Source: Denitratisoma sp. | GTDB taxonomy: Bacteria; Pseudomonadota; Gammaproteobacteria; Burkholderiales; Rhodocyclaceae | Reading direction: 5' to 3' | NCBI GenBank assembly: GCA_032027165.1 | Contig: JAVSMO010000001.1 | Coordinates: 1,986,458 to 2,050,457, forward strand | Length of the DNA stretch: 64,000 nucleotides | Shown here: positions 39,030-47,052 of the stretch, in pieces | How the letters are laid out: each line of letters opens with the position of its first letter | Position numbering within the stretch: the first letter of the stretch is position 1 | Notes under the pieces: model-generated | What the model was told of the DNA's origin: nothing | Database searches by the model: none | What the model saw: only the letters and a program-made list of their open reading frames with translations | Position numbers and translations under genes: made by a program

Positions 39030-40121
39030 GTGACCACCAAGGAGACTCCCAAGGCCTGTCCGGCCGAGGAGCAACCATCCGTCTGTACGGCGCCGCCGGC
39101 GTCCGCGGACCCCGCCGCCAGCGCCCCGAAAACCTCGCGCCGAGACTTCCTGAAAGCCGGCGGCATGCTGAGCATGTCGACGCTGATGGGCACCGCGGCG
39201 CTGATGACCCAGTCCGACGACGCCCATGCGGCGGCCGAGTGGGCCGAGCACTTCCAGAAGAACTACCGCCTGATGACCGACGCGGAGAAGGCCGAGGCGC
39301 GCGCCCGGCTCGAGCGGCGCTACTCCCAGGAATACGGCAAGCAGGTCACCGTCGACACCACCGGCCCGCAGCCCGGCGTGTTGATGGGCTACGCGCTGAA
39401 CATCCGCAAGTGCATCGGCTGCCGCCGCTGCGTGCATGCCTGCGTCGCCGAGAACAACCAGTCGCGCGGCACCAAGCCCGGCGAGAAGATCGAGTGGATC
39501 CAGGTGCTGCGCATGGAGCGCGGCAAGTTCGAGCAGGGCAAGATGGACCACGGCTACCCCGAGGGGCTCGGCATCCAGGTCGGCGGCAACGCCTACACCC
39601 CGGCCGGCCAGGTGCTCGAGGGCCAGTACCACTACACGCCCGAGGCGGTGCCGGAGCAGGACGCCACCTACATGCCGATCGCCTGCATGCAGTGCGAGAA
39701 GCCGCCCTGCGTCAAAGTCTGCCCGGTGCGCACGACCTACCGCGAGGCCGACGGCCCGGTGGTGATCGACTACAACTGGTGCATCGGCTGCCGCATGTGC
39801 ATGGGCGCCTGCCCCTACTGGGCGCGCCGCATCAACCTGACCAGCCCGGTCCTGCCGAAGGAAGAGATGAATCCGGTGACGCACTACCTCGGCAACCGCC
39901 CGCGCATGCGCGGCGTCGTCGAGAAGTGCCACTGGTGCCTGCAGCGCACCCGCCACGGCCGCTACCCGGCCTGCGTCGAGGTCTGCCCGGTCGGCGCGCG
40001 CAAGTTCGGCAACCTGCTCGACCCGGAAAGCGAAGTGAGCAAGATCCTCGAGCGGAAGAACGTCTTCCGCCTGAAGGCCGAGCTCAACACCTTCCCGAAA
40101 TTCTTCTACTTCTACGATTGA
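39030..40121 (+). CDS. Tat-exported four-cluster FeS protein (DsrO/HmeA-like)
   Basis: 363 residues from a GTG with AAAGGAGG upstream. The Tat signal SRRDFLKAGGMLSMSTLMG lies at about 36-54 behind a long Pro/Ala-rich leader. Four cluster motifs follow: CIGCRRCVHACV, CMQCEKPPCVKVCP, CIGCRMCMGACP, and CHWC with CVEVCP. This is the periplasmic electron carrier of NrfD-type membrane complexes such as DsrMKJOP. Here it is followed by an NrfD protein and a four-haem cytochrome but no DsrMK. Confidence 0.88.
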   Translation: MTTKETPKACPAEEQPSVCTAPPASADPAASAPKTSRRDFLKAGGMLSMSTLMGTAALMTQSDDAHAAAEWAEHFQKNYRLMTDAEKAEARARLERRYSQEYGKQVTVDTTGPQPGVLMGYALNIRKCIGCRRCVHACVAENNQSRGTKPGEKIEWIQVLRMERGKFEQGKMDHGYPEGLGIQVGGNAYTPAGQVLEGQYHYTPEAVPEQDATYMPIACMQCEKPPCVKVCPVRTTYREADGPVVIDYNWCIGCRMCMGACPYWARRINLTSPVLPKEEMNPVTHYLGNRPRMRGVVEKCHWCLQRTRHGRYPACVEVCPVGARKFGNLLDPESEVSKILERKNVFRLKAELNTFPKFFYFYD

Positions 40122-40131
40122 GGAGCGAGCC

Positions 40132-41346
40132 GTGCAACAACTGACCCGTTTCGCTGCCGACTATGTGGGCTACGTCCTCAAGGGCGGCACCAAGTTCTAC
40201 GCCTGGATGGGCTCGCTGGCGGTGCTCATCGTCGGCATGATGTACGTGTTCTACCTGCAGAACACCGAGGGCCTGATCGTCACCGGCATGACCAGCCAGA
40301 TCCACGACGGCCTCTATTTCGCCAACCTGGTGTTCCTCGTCGGCGTCGCCGCCGGGGCGGTGACCATCGTCTTCCCGGCGTATGCCTACCACCACGAGGG
40401 CATGCACAAGGTGGCCGTGCTGGGCGAGATGCTGGCGATCTCCGCCGTGATCATGGTGACGATGTTCGTCTTCGCCCACATGGGCCGGCCGGACCGCCTC
40501 TGGCACATGCTCCCGCTCATCGGCATCTACAACTTCCCGCACTCGATGCTCGGCTGGGACGTGCTGGTGCTCACCGGCTACCTGATCCTCAACGCCATCT
40601 GCGGCTTCTACTACCTGTGGTGCAAGTACACCGGCAAGCCGATCAATTACAAGTGGTTCATGCCGCTGGTGTGGGTCGCGATCGTCTGGGCGCTGTCGAT
40701 CCACACCGTGACGGCCTTCCTGATCTCGACCATGCCGGCGCGCCCGATGTGGTTCCACAGCATGATGCCGATCCGCTTCATCGCGACGGCCTTCGCGGCC
40801 GGCCCCTGCCTGATCATCCTGGCCTTCCTGATCATCCGCAACAACACCAAGTTCTGGGTCGACGACAGCGCCATCAAGCTGCTGACGACCATCGTCACCT
40901 GGTGCCTCGGCATCGCGCTGTTCCTCACCCTGTCCGAAGTGGTGGTCGAGCTGTACGCCCGCACCGAGCACGCCAACGGCCTCTACTACCTGATGTTCGG
41001 CCTGCACGGCCTGACCAATCTGGTGCCGTGGTTCTGGGGCGCGGTGATCCTGATGGTCAGCTCCTTCGTGCTGTTCCTCATCCCGTCGATCCGCAACAAC
41101 TTCAAGCTGCTGCCGATCCCCTGCGTCATGGCCTTCGCCGGCATCTGGATCGAGAAGGGCATGGGCCTGATCGTGCCGGGCTTCATCCCGACGCCGATCG
41201 GCGAGGTGACCGAGTACTACCCGACCTTCGTCGAGTGGCTGCTGACCCTCGGCATCTGGGCCTTCGGCTTCTTCATCCTGACCATCCTGCTCAAGGGCGC
41301 CATCGGCATCCTGCAGGGCGATATCAAGTACGTCGCGGCGAAGTGA
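40132..41346 (+). CDS. NrfD-family membrane subunit (DsrP-like)
   Basis: 404 residues, 10 membrane helices, GTG start at 40132 with GAGGAG upstream. Longer than the 289-residue NrfD protein of the other operon and of the DsrP/HmeB length class. It exchanges electrons with quinone and the FeS protein. Charged and His residues in HHEGMHKVAVLGEMLAI and TEHANGLYYLMFGLHGLTN probably line the quinone site. Starts 10 bases after its FeS partner. Confidence 0.9.
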   Translation: MQQLTRFAADYVGYVLKGGTKFYAWMGSLAVLIVGMMYVFYLQNTEGLIVTGMTSQIHDGLYFANLVFLVGVAAGAVTIVFPAYAYHHEGMHKVAVLGEMLAISAVIMVTMFVFAHMGRPDRLWHMLPLIGIYNFPHSMLGWDVLVLTGYLILNAICGFYYLWCKYTGKPINYKWFMPLVWVAIVWALSIHTVTAFLISTMPARPMWFHSMMPIRFIATAFAAGPCLIILAFLIIRNNTKFWVDDSAIKLLTTIVTWCLGIALFLTLSEVVVELYARTEHANGLYYLMFGLHGLTNLVPWFWGAVILMVSSFVLFLIPSIRNNFKLLPIPCVMAFAGIWIEKGMGLIVPGFIPTPIGEVTEYYPTFVEWLLTLGIWAFGFFILTILLKGAIGILQGDIKYVAAK

Positions 41347-41356
41347 GGCAACGACC

Positions 41357-42187
41357 ATGAAAAAACTAGCTATCTACACATTGGCTGCGGCATTGCTCGG
41401 CAGCACGCTCTACGCCGTCTCCGCCGCGGAAAAGGCCGCCGAACCCGCCCAGGCGGCGGCGCCGGCGGAAGCTGCGAAGGAGCCGCCGGTCTGCTTCGAG
41501 AGCCGCAAGGGTGCCTCCGAGGTCACCCAGAAGGAGGTCAAGCCCGGCCTGCCCAACGTCAAGTGCTCGCCGACGACGGGCGCGGCGCTCTGGTACGGCG
41601 ACCCCTACGACGGCACCGTACCGATGGGCAAGATGCCGGGGCTGGAGAAGCTCCCCGCGGGCCATGCCGTGGTCAAGCCGCGCTCGGAGAAGCTGGCGCT
41701 GATGCCGATGTGCGGCACGGCCTGCCACAACGGCGTCGGCCCCAATGCCAATCCGCCGACCTTGCCGAAGGACAAGAGGGCCAAGCCGAACCCGACCATG
41801 GAGGCGATGGTGCCCGATCTCGCGAATCTGCAGCACGGCCGCGGCCGCATCTGGTGCATGGACTGCCACCACACGACCAAGCGCAACATGCTGGTCGACC
41901 ACTTCGGCGACCCGATCAGCTTCGACCAGCCGCAGCTGCTGTGCGGCAAGTGCCACGGCGACAAGCTGCGCGACTGGCGCGACGGCATCCACGGCAAGCG
42001 CATCGGCGAGTTCACCAGCACCGGCAAGAAACGCTGGTTCACCTGCACCGAGTGCCACAACCCGCACAACGTGCAGGACGGCGCGCGCAACCGCGGCTTC
42101 GCCCAGCTGCAGCCGGAGCCGCCGCCCCAGCTGCCGAAGGGCATGAAGGATGCGAAGCACGAAAAGCTGCATCCGATCCCGCACTGA
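41357..42187 (+). CDS. Periplasmic four-haem cytochrome c with one atypical site
   Basis: 276 residues, signal peptide to about residue 23. Three normal haem sites (C167MDCH, C196GKCH, C230TECH) and one CxxxCH site (C119GTACH124), plus free Cys46 and Cys70. DsrJ, the cytochrome of DsrMKJOP complexes, also has unusual haem attachment, so this may be its functional analogue with the preceding two subunits. The electron partner and substrate are unknown. Pro/Lys-rich linkers surround the haem core. Confidence 0.85.
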   Translation: MKKLAIYTLAAALLGSTLYAVSAAEKAAEPAQAAAPAEAAKEPPVCFESRKGASEVTQKEVKPGLPNVKCSPTTGAALWYGDPYDGTVPMGKMPGLEKLPAGHAVVKPRSEKLALMPMCGTACHNGVGPNANPPTLPKDKRAKPNPTMEAMVPDLANLQHGRGRIWCMDCHHTTKRNMLVDHFGDPISFDQPQLLCGKCHGDKLRDWRDGIHGKRIGEFTSTGKKRWFTCTECHNPHNVQDGARNRGFAQLQPEPPPQLPKGMKDAKHEKLHPIPH

Positions 42188-42197
42188 TGCCCCGCTG

Positions 42198-42626
42198 ATG
42201 TCAGACGCGCCCGAGAAGCCCGCTCCCGTCCGGGGCGACCCCGCCTGGGTCGCCCCGGCGCTGACGCGCGAGGAGCAGACCCGCAAGGTCGGCAAGACGC
42301 CGGTCTTCTTCGGGCCGCCGCTGGCCATCCTCACGGAGGGCCGCAACAACACCATGGAGATCAGCGGCCGGCTCAACCTCGCCGCCGAGCGCTACATGGA
42401 GATCCTCAGGCACCACGGCCTGGAACTCTCCGAGCCGGAGCGCCAGTGCATCGCGCACATCTGCAACATCGGCTTCATGTCGACGCTGGAGATCCGCGAA
42501 CTGCCCTTCGAGGTCAGCCTGAGCAAATTCGAATGCGAGGGGCTGGACAAGGCGGCGCTGGCAAAGAAGCTCGAGGCGGCCAGCTTCGCCGACCTCGTCG
42601 CAGTCGTTGAATCACTCGGGTTCTGA
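42198..42626 (+). CDS. Unknown small cytoplasmic protein
   Basis: 142 residues. The start at 42198 (MSDAPEKPAPVRG) is 10 bases after the cytochrome stop; no strong SD is visible. The central part LNLAAERYMEILRHHGLELSEPERQCIAHICN and LELREL-like helices suggest an all-helical fold. Not recognised. Same operon as the cytochrome complex. Confidence 0.55.
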   Translation: MSDAPEKPAPVRGDPAWVAPALTREEQTRKVGKTPVFFGPPLAILTEGRNNTMEISGRLNLAAERYMEILRHHGLELSEPERQCIAHICNIGFMSTLEIRELPFEVSLSKFECEGLDKAALAKKLEAASFADLVAVVESLGF

Positions 42627-42642
42627 GAAGGGAAGACCGTCA

Positions 42643-43044
42643 ATGGCCAACCGGATGCAATGGGAGCCGCGCCACAGCGTCGGGAACGAAGCCCTCGACG
42701 CGCAGCACCAGGCCATCCTGGCGCGCTGCAACGCCCTGGCCGACTGCCTCGACGAGGCCAACGAGGCACGCTTCGACGAGACCTTCCGGGAACTGATGGC
42801 CCTCGCGCGCGAGCACTTCGCCGCCGAGGAAGCGCTTCTCGTGGACTGCGGCTATCCGGACCTCGAGGATTACCGCAGCGAGCGCGAGGAGTTCGACTAC
42901 CTCTCGGCCGAGATCGCCACCACCGGGAACTTCGACCGGAACGAGCTGCAGACCTTCCTCGCCCTGTGGTGGGCCGGACACATCCTCGGCGCCGCCAGGA
43001 GCCATCGCGCCTGTCTCGAGCGGCAGCCGGCCACGAACGCCTGA
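42643..43044 (+). CDS. Hemerythrin-like protein with missing iron ligands
   Basis: 133 residues, four-helix hemerythrin fold. Of the seven usual di-iron ligands, His22, His58, Glu62 and His113 remain. The expected HxxxH pair is Tyr77 and Arg81, and the final Asp is Ala118. A di-iron O2 site is therefore unlikely; it may bind one metal or act as a redox- or protein-binding module. Cys29, Cys35 and Cys69 could take part. It ends just before the shared recombination segment at 43030-43085. Confidence 0.75.
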   Translation: MANRMQWEPRHSVGNEALDAQHQAILARCNALADCLDEANEARFDETFRELMALAREHFAAEEALLVDCGYPDLEDYRSEREEFDYLSAEIATTGNFDRNELQTFLALWWAGHILGAARSHRACLERQPATNA

Positions 43045-43051
43045 CCGGTTA

Positions 43052-45022
43052 CTACTGGTAGAGCACCTTCGGCAGCCACAGCCCGATGTCGGGGAACATG
43101 TAGAGCAGCACCAGCGCCACCACCTGCAGTCCCATGAACGGCATCATGCCGGCGAAGATCTGGTTCAGCGTGACGTGCGGCGGCGCCACGCCCTTCAGAT
43201 AGAAGGCCGCCATCGCCACCGGCGGCGAGAGGAAGGCCGTCTGCAGGTTGAGCGCCACCAGCAGGCCGAAGAACAGCGGGTCGACGTTGAAGTGCGCCAG
43301 CAGCGGGATGAAGATCGGCATGAAGATGACGATGATCTCGGTCCATTCCAGCGGCCAGCCGAGGATGAAGATGATGAACTGGGCGAGGATCATGAACTGC
43401 AGCGGCGTCATGTCGAGCGACAGTACCCATTCTTCCACCAGCGCCTGGCCGCCCAGCAGCGCGAAGGCCGCCGAGAAGATCGACGAGCCGACGAACAGCC
43501 AGCACACCATGGCCGAGGTCTTCGCCGTGAGGAACACCGACTCCTTCAGCACGCCCAGGTTCAGCCGGCCGTAGGCCGCCGCCAGCAGGATGCCGCCCAA
43601 CGATCCGACCGCGGCCGCCTCGGACGGCGTGGCCAGGCCGAAAACGATGGAGCCGAGCACGGCGAGGATCAGGATCGCCAGTGGGAAAAACGAGCCCAGC
43701 AGCATCTTGAAGATTTCCAGCCGGGCGAAGTCGAAGATCCAGTAGAAGAACAGCACGGCGGCGGTGCCGACGGCGAGCACGATCCAGTAGCTCATCGGCG
43801 CCGGCAGGCGTTCCGCCTCGGCGGCAGGCTCGGGCGGCGCGGCGACGGATTCGGCTGCCGCCGGTTTTTCCGCCGCCGCCTCCTTCGCGCCATCGGCGGG
43901 CGGTTCCCTGACGCCATCCGCCGGCGGTTCCTTGACGCCTTCGGCGCCTTCTTCCTCTTCCTCGGCGGGCGGTTCGGAAATGCCTTCGGCCCTCTCCTCC
44001 TCGCCGCCCTCCTCCTCGGCGACGGCCGCGCCGCTGCCCATCTCCTGCAGGCCGGACACGTCCACCTGCTCCGGCGGCTCGGTGACGGATTTGTACACCA
44101 GCCCCATGCTGCCGAACCAGACCGCGGCCGGCAGCAGGACGATGACGAGCTGCTTGAGGATCGTGGCGGCGGGGACATCCAGGTTGGCGCGCCCCTTCAG
44201 CGCCGAGAGCAGCGCCGGCAGGGCCTTGCGGCCGAGAGCGTCGGACAGCGCCCGGTTGTGCGGCGGCAGCGGCACGATGCGCTCCTCGGCGGAGAGCGGC
44301 GGCGCCCACTGCGGTTTCAGCTTGGCCACGACGATGACGTAGCCGATGTAGAGGCCCGCCAGCATGAGGCCGGGGAAGAAGGCGCCGGCATAGAGCTGCA
44401 CCACCGAGACGCCGGCGGTGGCGCCGTAGACGATCAGCAGCACCGAGGGCGGGATGAGGATGCCGAGGCAGCCGCCGGCGGTGATGGCGCCGGCCGACAG
44501 CCGGATGTCGTAGCCGTGGCGCAGCATGGCGGGGAAGGCGAGCAGGCCCATCAGCGTCACCACCGCGCCGACGATGCCGGTGGCGGTGGCGAAGATGGCG
44601 CAGGTGATGAGCGTGGCGACGGCGAGCGAGCCGGGCAGCCGCGCCATGGCGAGGTGGATGCTCTTGAACAGCTTCTCGATCAGGTTGGCGCGCTCGACGA
44701 GGTAGCCCATGAAGACGAAGAGCGGGACGGCGATCAACACGTCGCTGCTCATCACCGAGTAGGCGCGCTGCACCATCAGGTCCAGGGTCTGCCGCACGGC
44801 CAGGTCCGGGCCGGTGCTGTTGTAGGCGAGCCAGGCGAAGAAGACGCCCATGCCCATCAGGGTGAAGGCGGTGGGGAAGCCGAGCATGATGGCGACCACC
44901 ACCAGCGAGAGCATGAGCAGGCCGAGGTGGCCGTTGGTCATGCTGGCCCACGGCATCAGCACCGCCGTGGTGGCGAGGATGATGGCCATCAGGCCGAAGC
45001 CGAAGCGGAGTTCCTTCTTCAT
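43052..45022 (-). CDS. TRAP transporter large permease (DctM family) with acidic insert
   Basis: 656 residues; ordinary DctM proteins have about 430. The extra length lies between two halves of membrane helices at about residues 320-415: a Glu/Pro/Ala-rich stretch with repeats of EPPADG and EPPAEEE, with no helix pattern. The helices on both sides are typical DctM. It moves an organic anion with sodium using the binding protein from 45700. The acidic insert could bind cations or partner proteins; its origin is unclear. Confidence 0.88.
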   Translation of the reverse strand: MKKELRFGFGLMAIILATTAVLMPWASMTNGHLGLLMLSLVVVAIMLGFPTAFTLMGMGVFFAWLAYNSTGPDLAVRQTLDLMVQRAYSVMSSDVLIAVPLFVFMGYLVERANLIEKLFKSIHLAMARLPGSLAVATLITCAIFATATGIVGAVVTLMGLLAFPAMLRHGYDIRLSAGAITAGGCLGILIPPSVLLIVYGATAGVSVVQLYAGAFFPGLMLAGLYIGYVIVVAKLKPQWAPPLSAEERIVPLPPHNRALSDALGRKALPALLSALKGRANLDVPAATILKQLVIVLLPAAVWFGSMGLVYKSVTEPPEQVDVSGLQEMGSGAAVAEEEGGEEERAEGISEPPAEEEEEGAEGVKEPPADGVREPPADGAKEAAAEKPAAAESVAAPPEPAAEAERLPAPMSYWIVLAVGTAAVLFFYWIFDFARLEIFKMLLGSFFPLAILILAVLGSIVFGLATPSEAAAVGSLGGILLAAAYGRLNLGVLKESVFLTAKTSAMVCWLFVGSSIFSAAFALLGGQALVEEWVLSLDMTPLQFMILAQFIIFILGWPLEWTEIIVIFMPIFIPLLAHFNVDPLFFGLLVALNLQTAFLSPPVAMAAFYLKGVAPPHVTLNQIFAGMMPFMGLQVVALVLLYMFPDIGLWLPKVLYQ

Positions 45023-45639
45023 TTGTGTTCCGCCTGCTTCACGACGAGCTCATCCAGTTTGGCGATGTCCTCGTCCTTGACGTGCACCATCTCCTTCAGC
45101 TTGTCGACGTCGACCTCCTCGACGTCCTCCTCGCGCGAAGGCCAGGCGCCGTCGCGCAGGCAGATCACGCAGCGGGCGATCTCGACCAGGCCCTGCAGCA
45201 TGAGGCCGAAGCCGGCGGCCGGGATGACGAACTTGAAGGGATACAACGGCAGCGGCTCGGGGCTGAAGGTCTGCTCGTTGATCGCCATCGATTCGTTGGC
45301 GTAGATCCAGCCGGCATAGCTGAGGGCGAAGATGCCGGGCAGGAAGAACAATATGTAGAGCACCAGGTCGATGGTGGCCTGGGTGCGCGGCGCGAAGAAG
45401 CCGTAGAGCACGTCGCCGCGCACGTGGCCGCCCTTGGCCAGGGTATAGGCGCCGGCCATCATGAAGAGCAGGCCGTAGAGCATGATCTGGGCGTCGAGCA
45501 CCCAGGCATGCGGCACGTTGAGCACGTAGCGGGAGAAGACCTCCCAGGAAATCAGCAGGGTAAGGGCGAGGATGGACCAGCCGGAGATCTGGCCGGCCAG
45601 CGTGCTCGCCTTGTCGACGAAGAGCAGCAGCTTCTGCAT
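45019..45639 (-). CDS. TRAP transporter small permease (DctQ family)
   Basis: 206 residues, four membrane helices (from WSILALTLLISWEVFSRYV onward) and a long charged C-terminal tail (EEDVEEVDVDKLKEMVHVKDEDIAKLD), longer than usual DctQ. The overlap with the large permease is 4 bases, so the subunits are coupled. The tail is cytoplasmic and may contact the acidic insert of DctM. Confidence 0.9.
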   Translation of the reverse strand: MQKLLLFVDKASTLAGQISGWSILALTLLISWEVFSRYVLNVPHAWVLDAQIMLYGLLFMMAGAYTLAKGGHVRGDVLYGFFAPRTQATIDLVLYILFFLPGIFALSYAGWIYANESMAINEQTFSPEPLPLYPFKFVIPAAGFGLMLQGLVEIARCVICLRDGAWPSREEDVEEVDVDKLKEMVHVKDEDIAKLDELVVKQAEHK

Positions 45640-45660
45640 GTTGGAATCCGGGGAAGGAAA

Positions 45661-45686
45661 ATCCGCCCGGCGGACGCCGGGCGGAT
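45661..45686 (-). terminator. Hairpin after the TRAP binding-protein gene
   Basis: ATCCGCCCGGC (45661-45671) and GCCGGGCGGAT (45676-45686) pair perfectly, followed on the minus strand by TTT. It separates the binding protein from the permease genes and would let the binding protein be made in excess. Confidence 0.65.
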
Positions 45687-45699
45687 ATCGGGGCGAGAC

Positions 45700-46857
45700 T
45701 CAGCCCTTCTTCTTGGCCGGCGCGCCTTTCCTGGCGAAGAAGTGGTTGTAGGCCATCTTGTAGTCGACGTTGGTGTCGTTCTGCCAGCGGCAGGCGCGCT
45801 GGGCGAAGGCCTTCATCGAATCGTTCACTTTCTTGAAGGTCGGGTTCTCCGCGCTCTTCGCGGCGACGATCTTGTCCCAGGCCTGCAGCTGGCGGCGCAG
45901 GATGGCGTCCGGCGTCTTGTAGAACTTGACGCCCTGCTTCTCCTGCATCTCGATGTAGTCCTTCGAGTAGCGGTCGATGGCCTTCCACGACATGTCGGCG
46001 GAAGCCGCCTCCACCGAGTGGTTGATGATGGTCTTCAGCTCGGCCGGCAGCGAGTCGTATTTCTTCTTGTTGAAGAGGATCTCGAACTGCTCGGAGCACT
46101 GGTGGAAGCTCTGCAGCATGCAGACCTTGCTGACGTCGGGGAAGCCGAGCAGGCGGTCGGACGAGGCGTTGTTGAACTCGGCGCCGTCGATGAGGCCGCG
46201 GTCGATGGCCGGCACGATCTCGCCGCCGGGCAGCGGGTTCACCGCCACGCCCATGTCCTTGTAGATGTCGACGGCGAGGCCGACGGTGCGGAACTTCATG
46301 CCCTTGACGTCGGCCTCCTTGGTGATCGGCTTCTTGAACCAGCCGAAGGGCTGCGTCGGCATCGGGCCGTAGAGGAAGGACTGCACGTCGAGGTTGAGGC
46401 TCTTGTAGATGTCGTCGAGCAGCTGCCTGCCGCCGCCGTAGTTGTGCCAGGCCAGCACCATGTTCGGGTCCATGCCGTAGGCCGGGCCCGAGCCCCACAG
46501 CGCCACGGCGGAGTTCTTGCCGTACCAGTAGGCAACCACGCCATGGCCGCCGTCGAGCGTGCCCTTGGAGACGGCGTCGAGCAGGTCGAAGGCCTTCACC
46601 ACGGCGCCGGCCGGCAGCACCTCGATCTTGAGGCGGCCGCCGGACATGCCGTTCACCTTGTTGGCGAAGTCCTGCGCGTATTCGTGGAAGATGTCCTTGG
46701 CCGGCCAGGTGGATTGCCAGCGCATGGTGATCGGCGACTGCGCCACCGAGATCATCGGGAAGCCCATTGCGGCGGCGCCGGCGGTGCCGGCGGCGGCCTT
46801 GCTCAGGAAGGAACGGCGGGACAGCTTCTTGTCTTCGGTCTTGCTCTCGTTGCTCAT
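45700..46857 (-). CDS. TRAP transporter substrate-binding protein (DctP family)
   Basis: 385 residues with a Tat-type signal (KLSRRSFLSKAAAG, about 11-24). Body RWQSTWPAKDIFHEYAQDFANKV is of the DctP superfamily; RTVGLAVDIYKDMG and PGGEIVPAIDRGLIDGAEF contain the Arg that salt-bridges the ligand carboxylate and the ligand-pocket Gly/Asp. The ligand may be a carboxylate or a 2-oxo acid; not determined. GAGGAGAGA precedes the ATG. First gene of the operon. The 195 bases upstream hold no clear consensus promoter. Confidence 0.9.
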   Translation of the reverse strand: MSNESKTEDKKLSRRSFLSKAAAGTAGAAAMGFPMISVAQSPITMRWQSTWPAKDIFHEYAQDFANKVNGMSGGRLKIEVLPAGAVVKAFDLLDAVSKGTLDGGHGVVAYWYGKNSAVALWGSGPAYGMDPNMVLAWHNYGGGRQLLDDIYKSLNLDVQSFLYGPMPTQPFGWFKKPITKEADVKGMKFRTVGLAVDIYKDMGVAVNPLPGGEIVPAIDRGLIDGAEFNNASSDRLLGFPDVSKVCMLQSFHQCSEQFEILFNKKKYDSLPAELKTIINHSVEAASADMSWKAIDRYSKDYIEMQEKQGVKFYKTPDAILRRQLQAWDKIVAAKSAENPTFKKVNDSMKAFAQRACRWQNDTNVDYKMAYNHFFARKGAPAKKKG

Positions 46858-47052
46858 GTCTCTCTCCTCAGGTGGGTTGCGATCGGGATATCCGGGAGCT
46901 GTGGCTCCTCTCATCTTTCGGCCATGGCAGGGATCGCCCGCCACGGCACTATTCCAAAGATCGTTTGATCCTAAACTTTCAAGGCATCAATATCAACAGG
47001 GCTAGGGAAAACCCTAATGCCGCGGCCCTCCGATGGTCTTTGGCCGGAAGGA

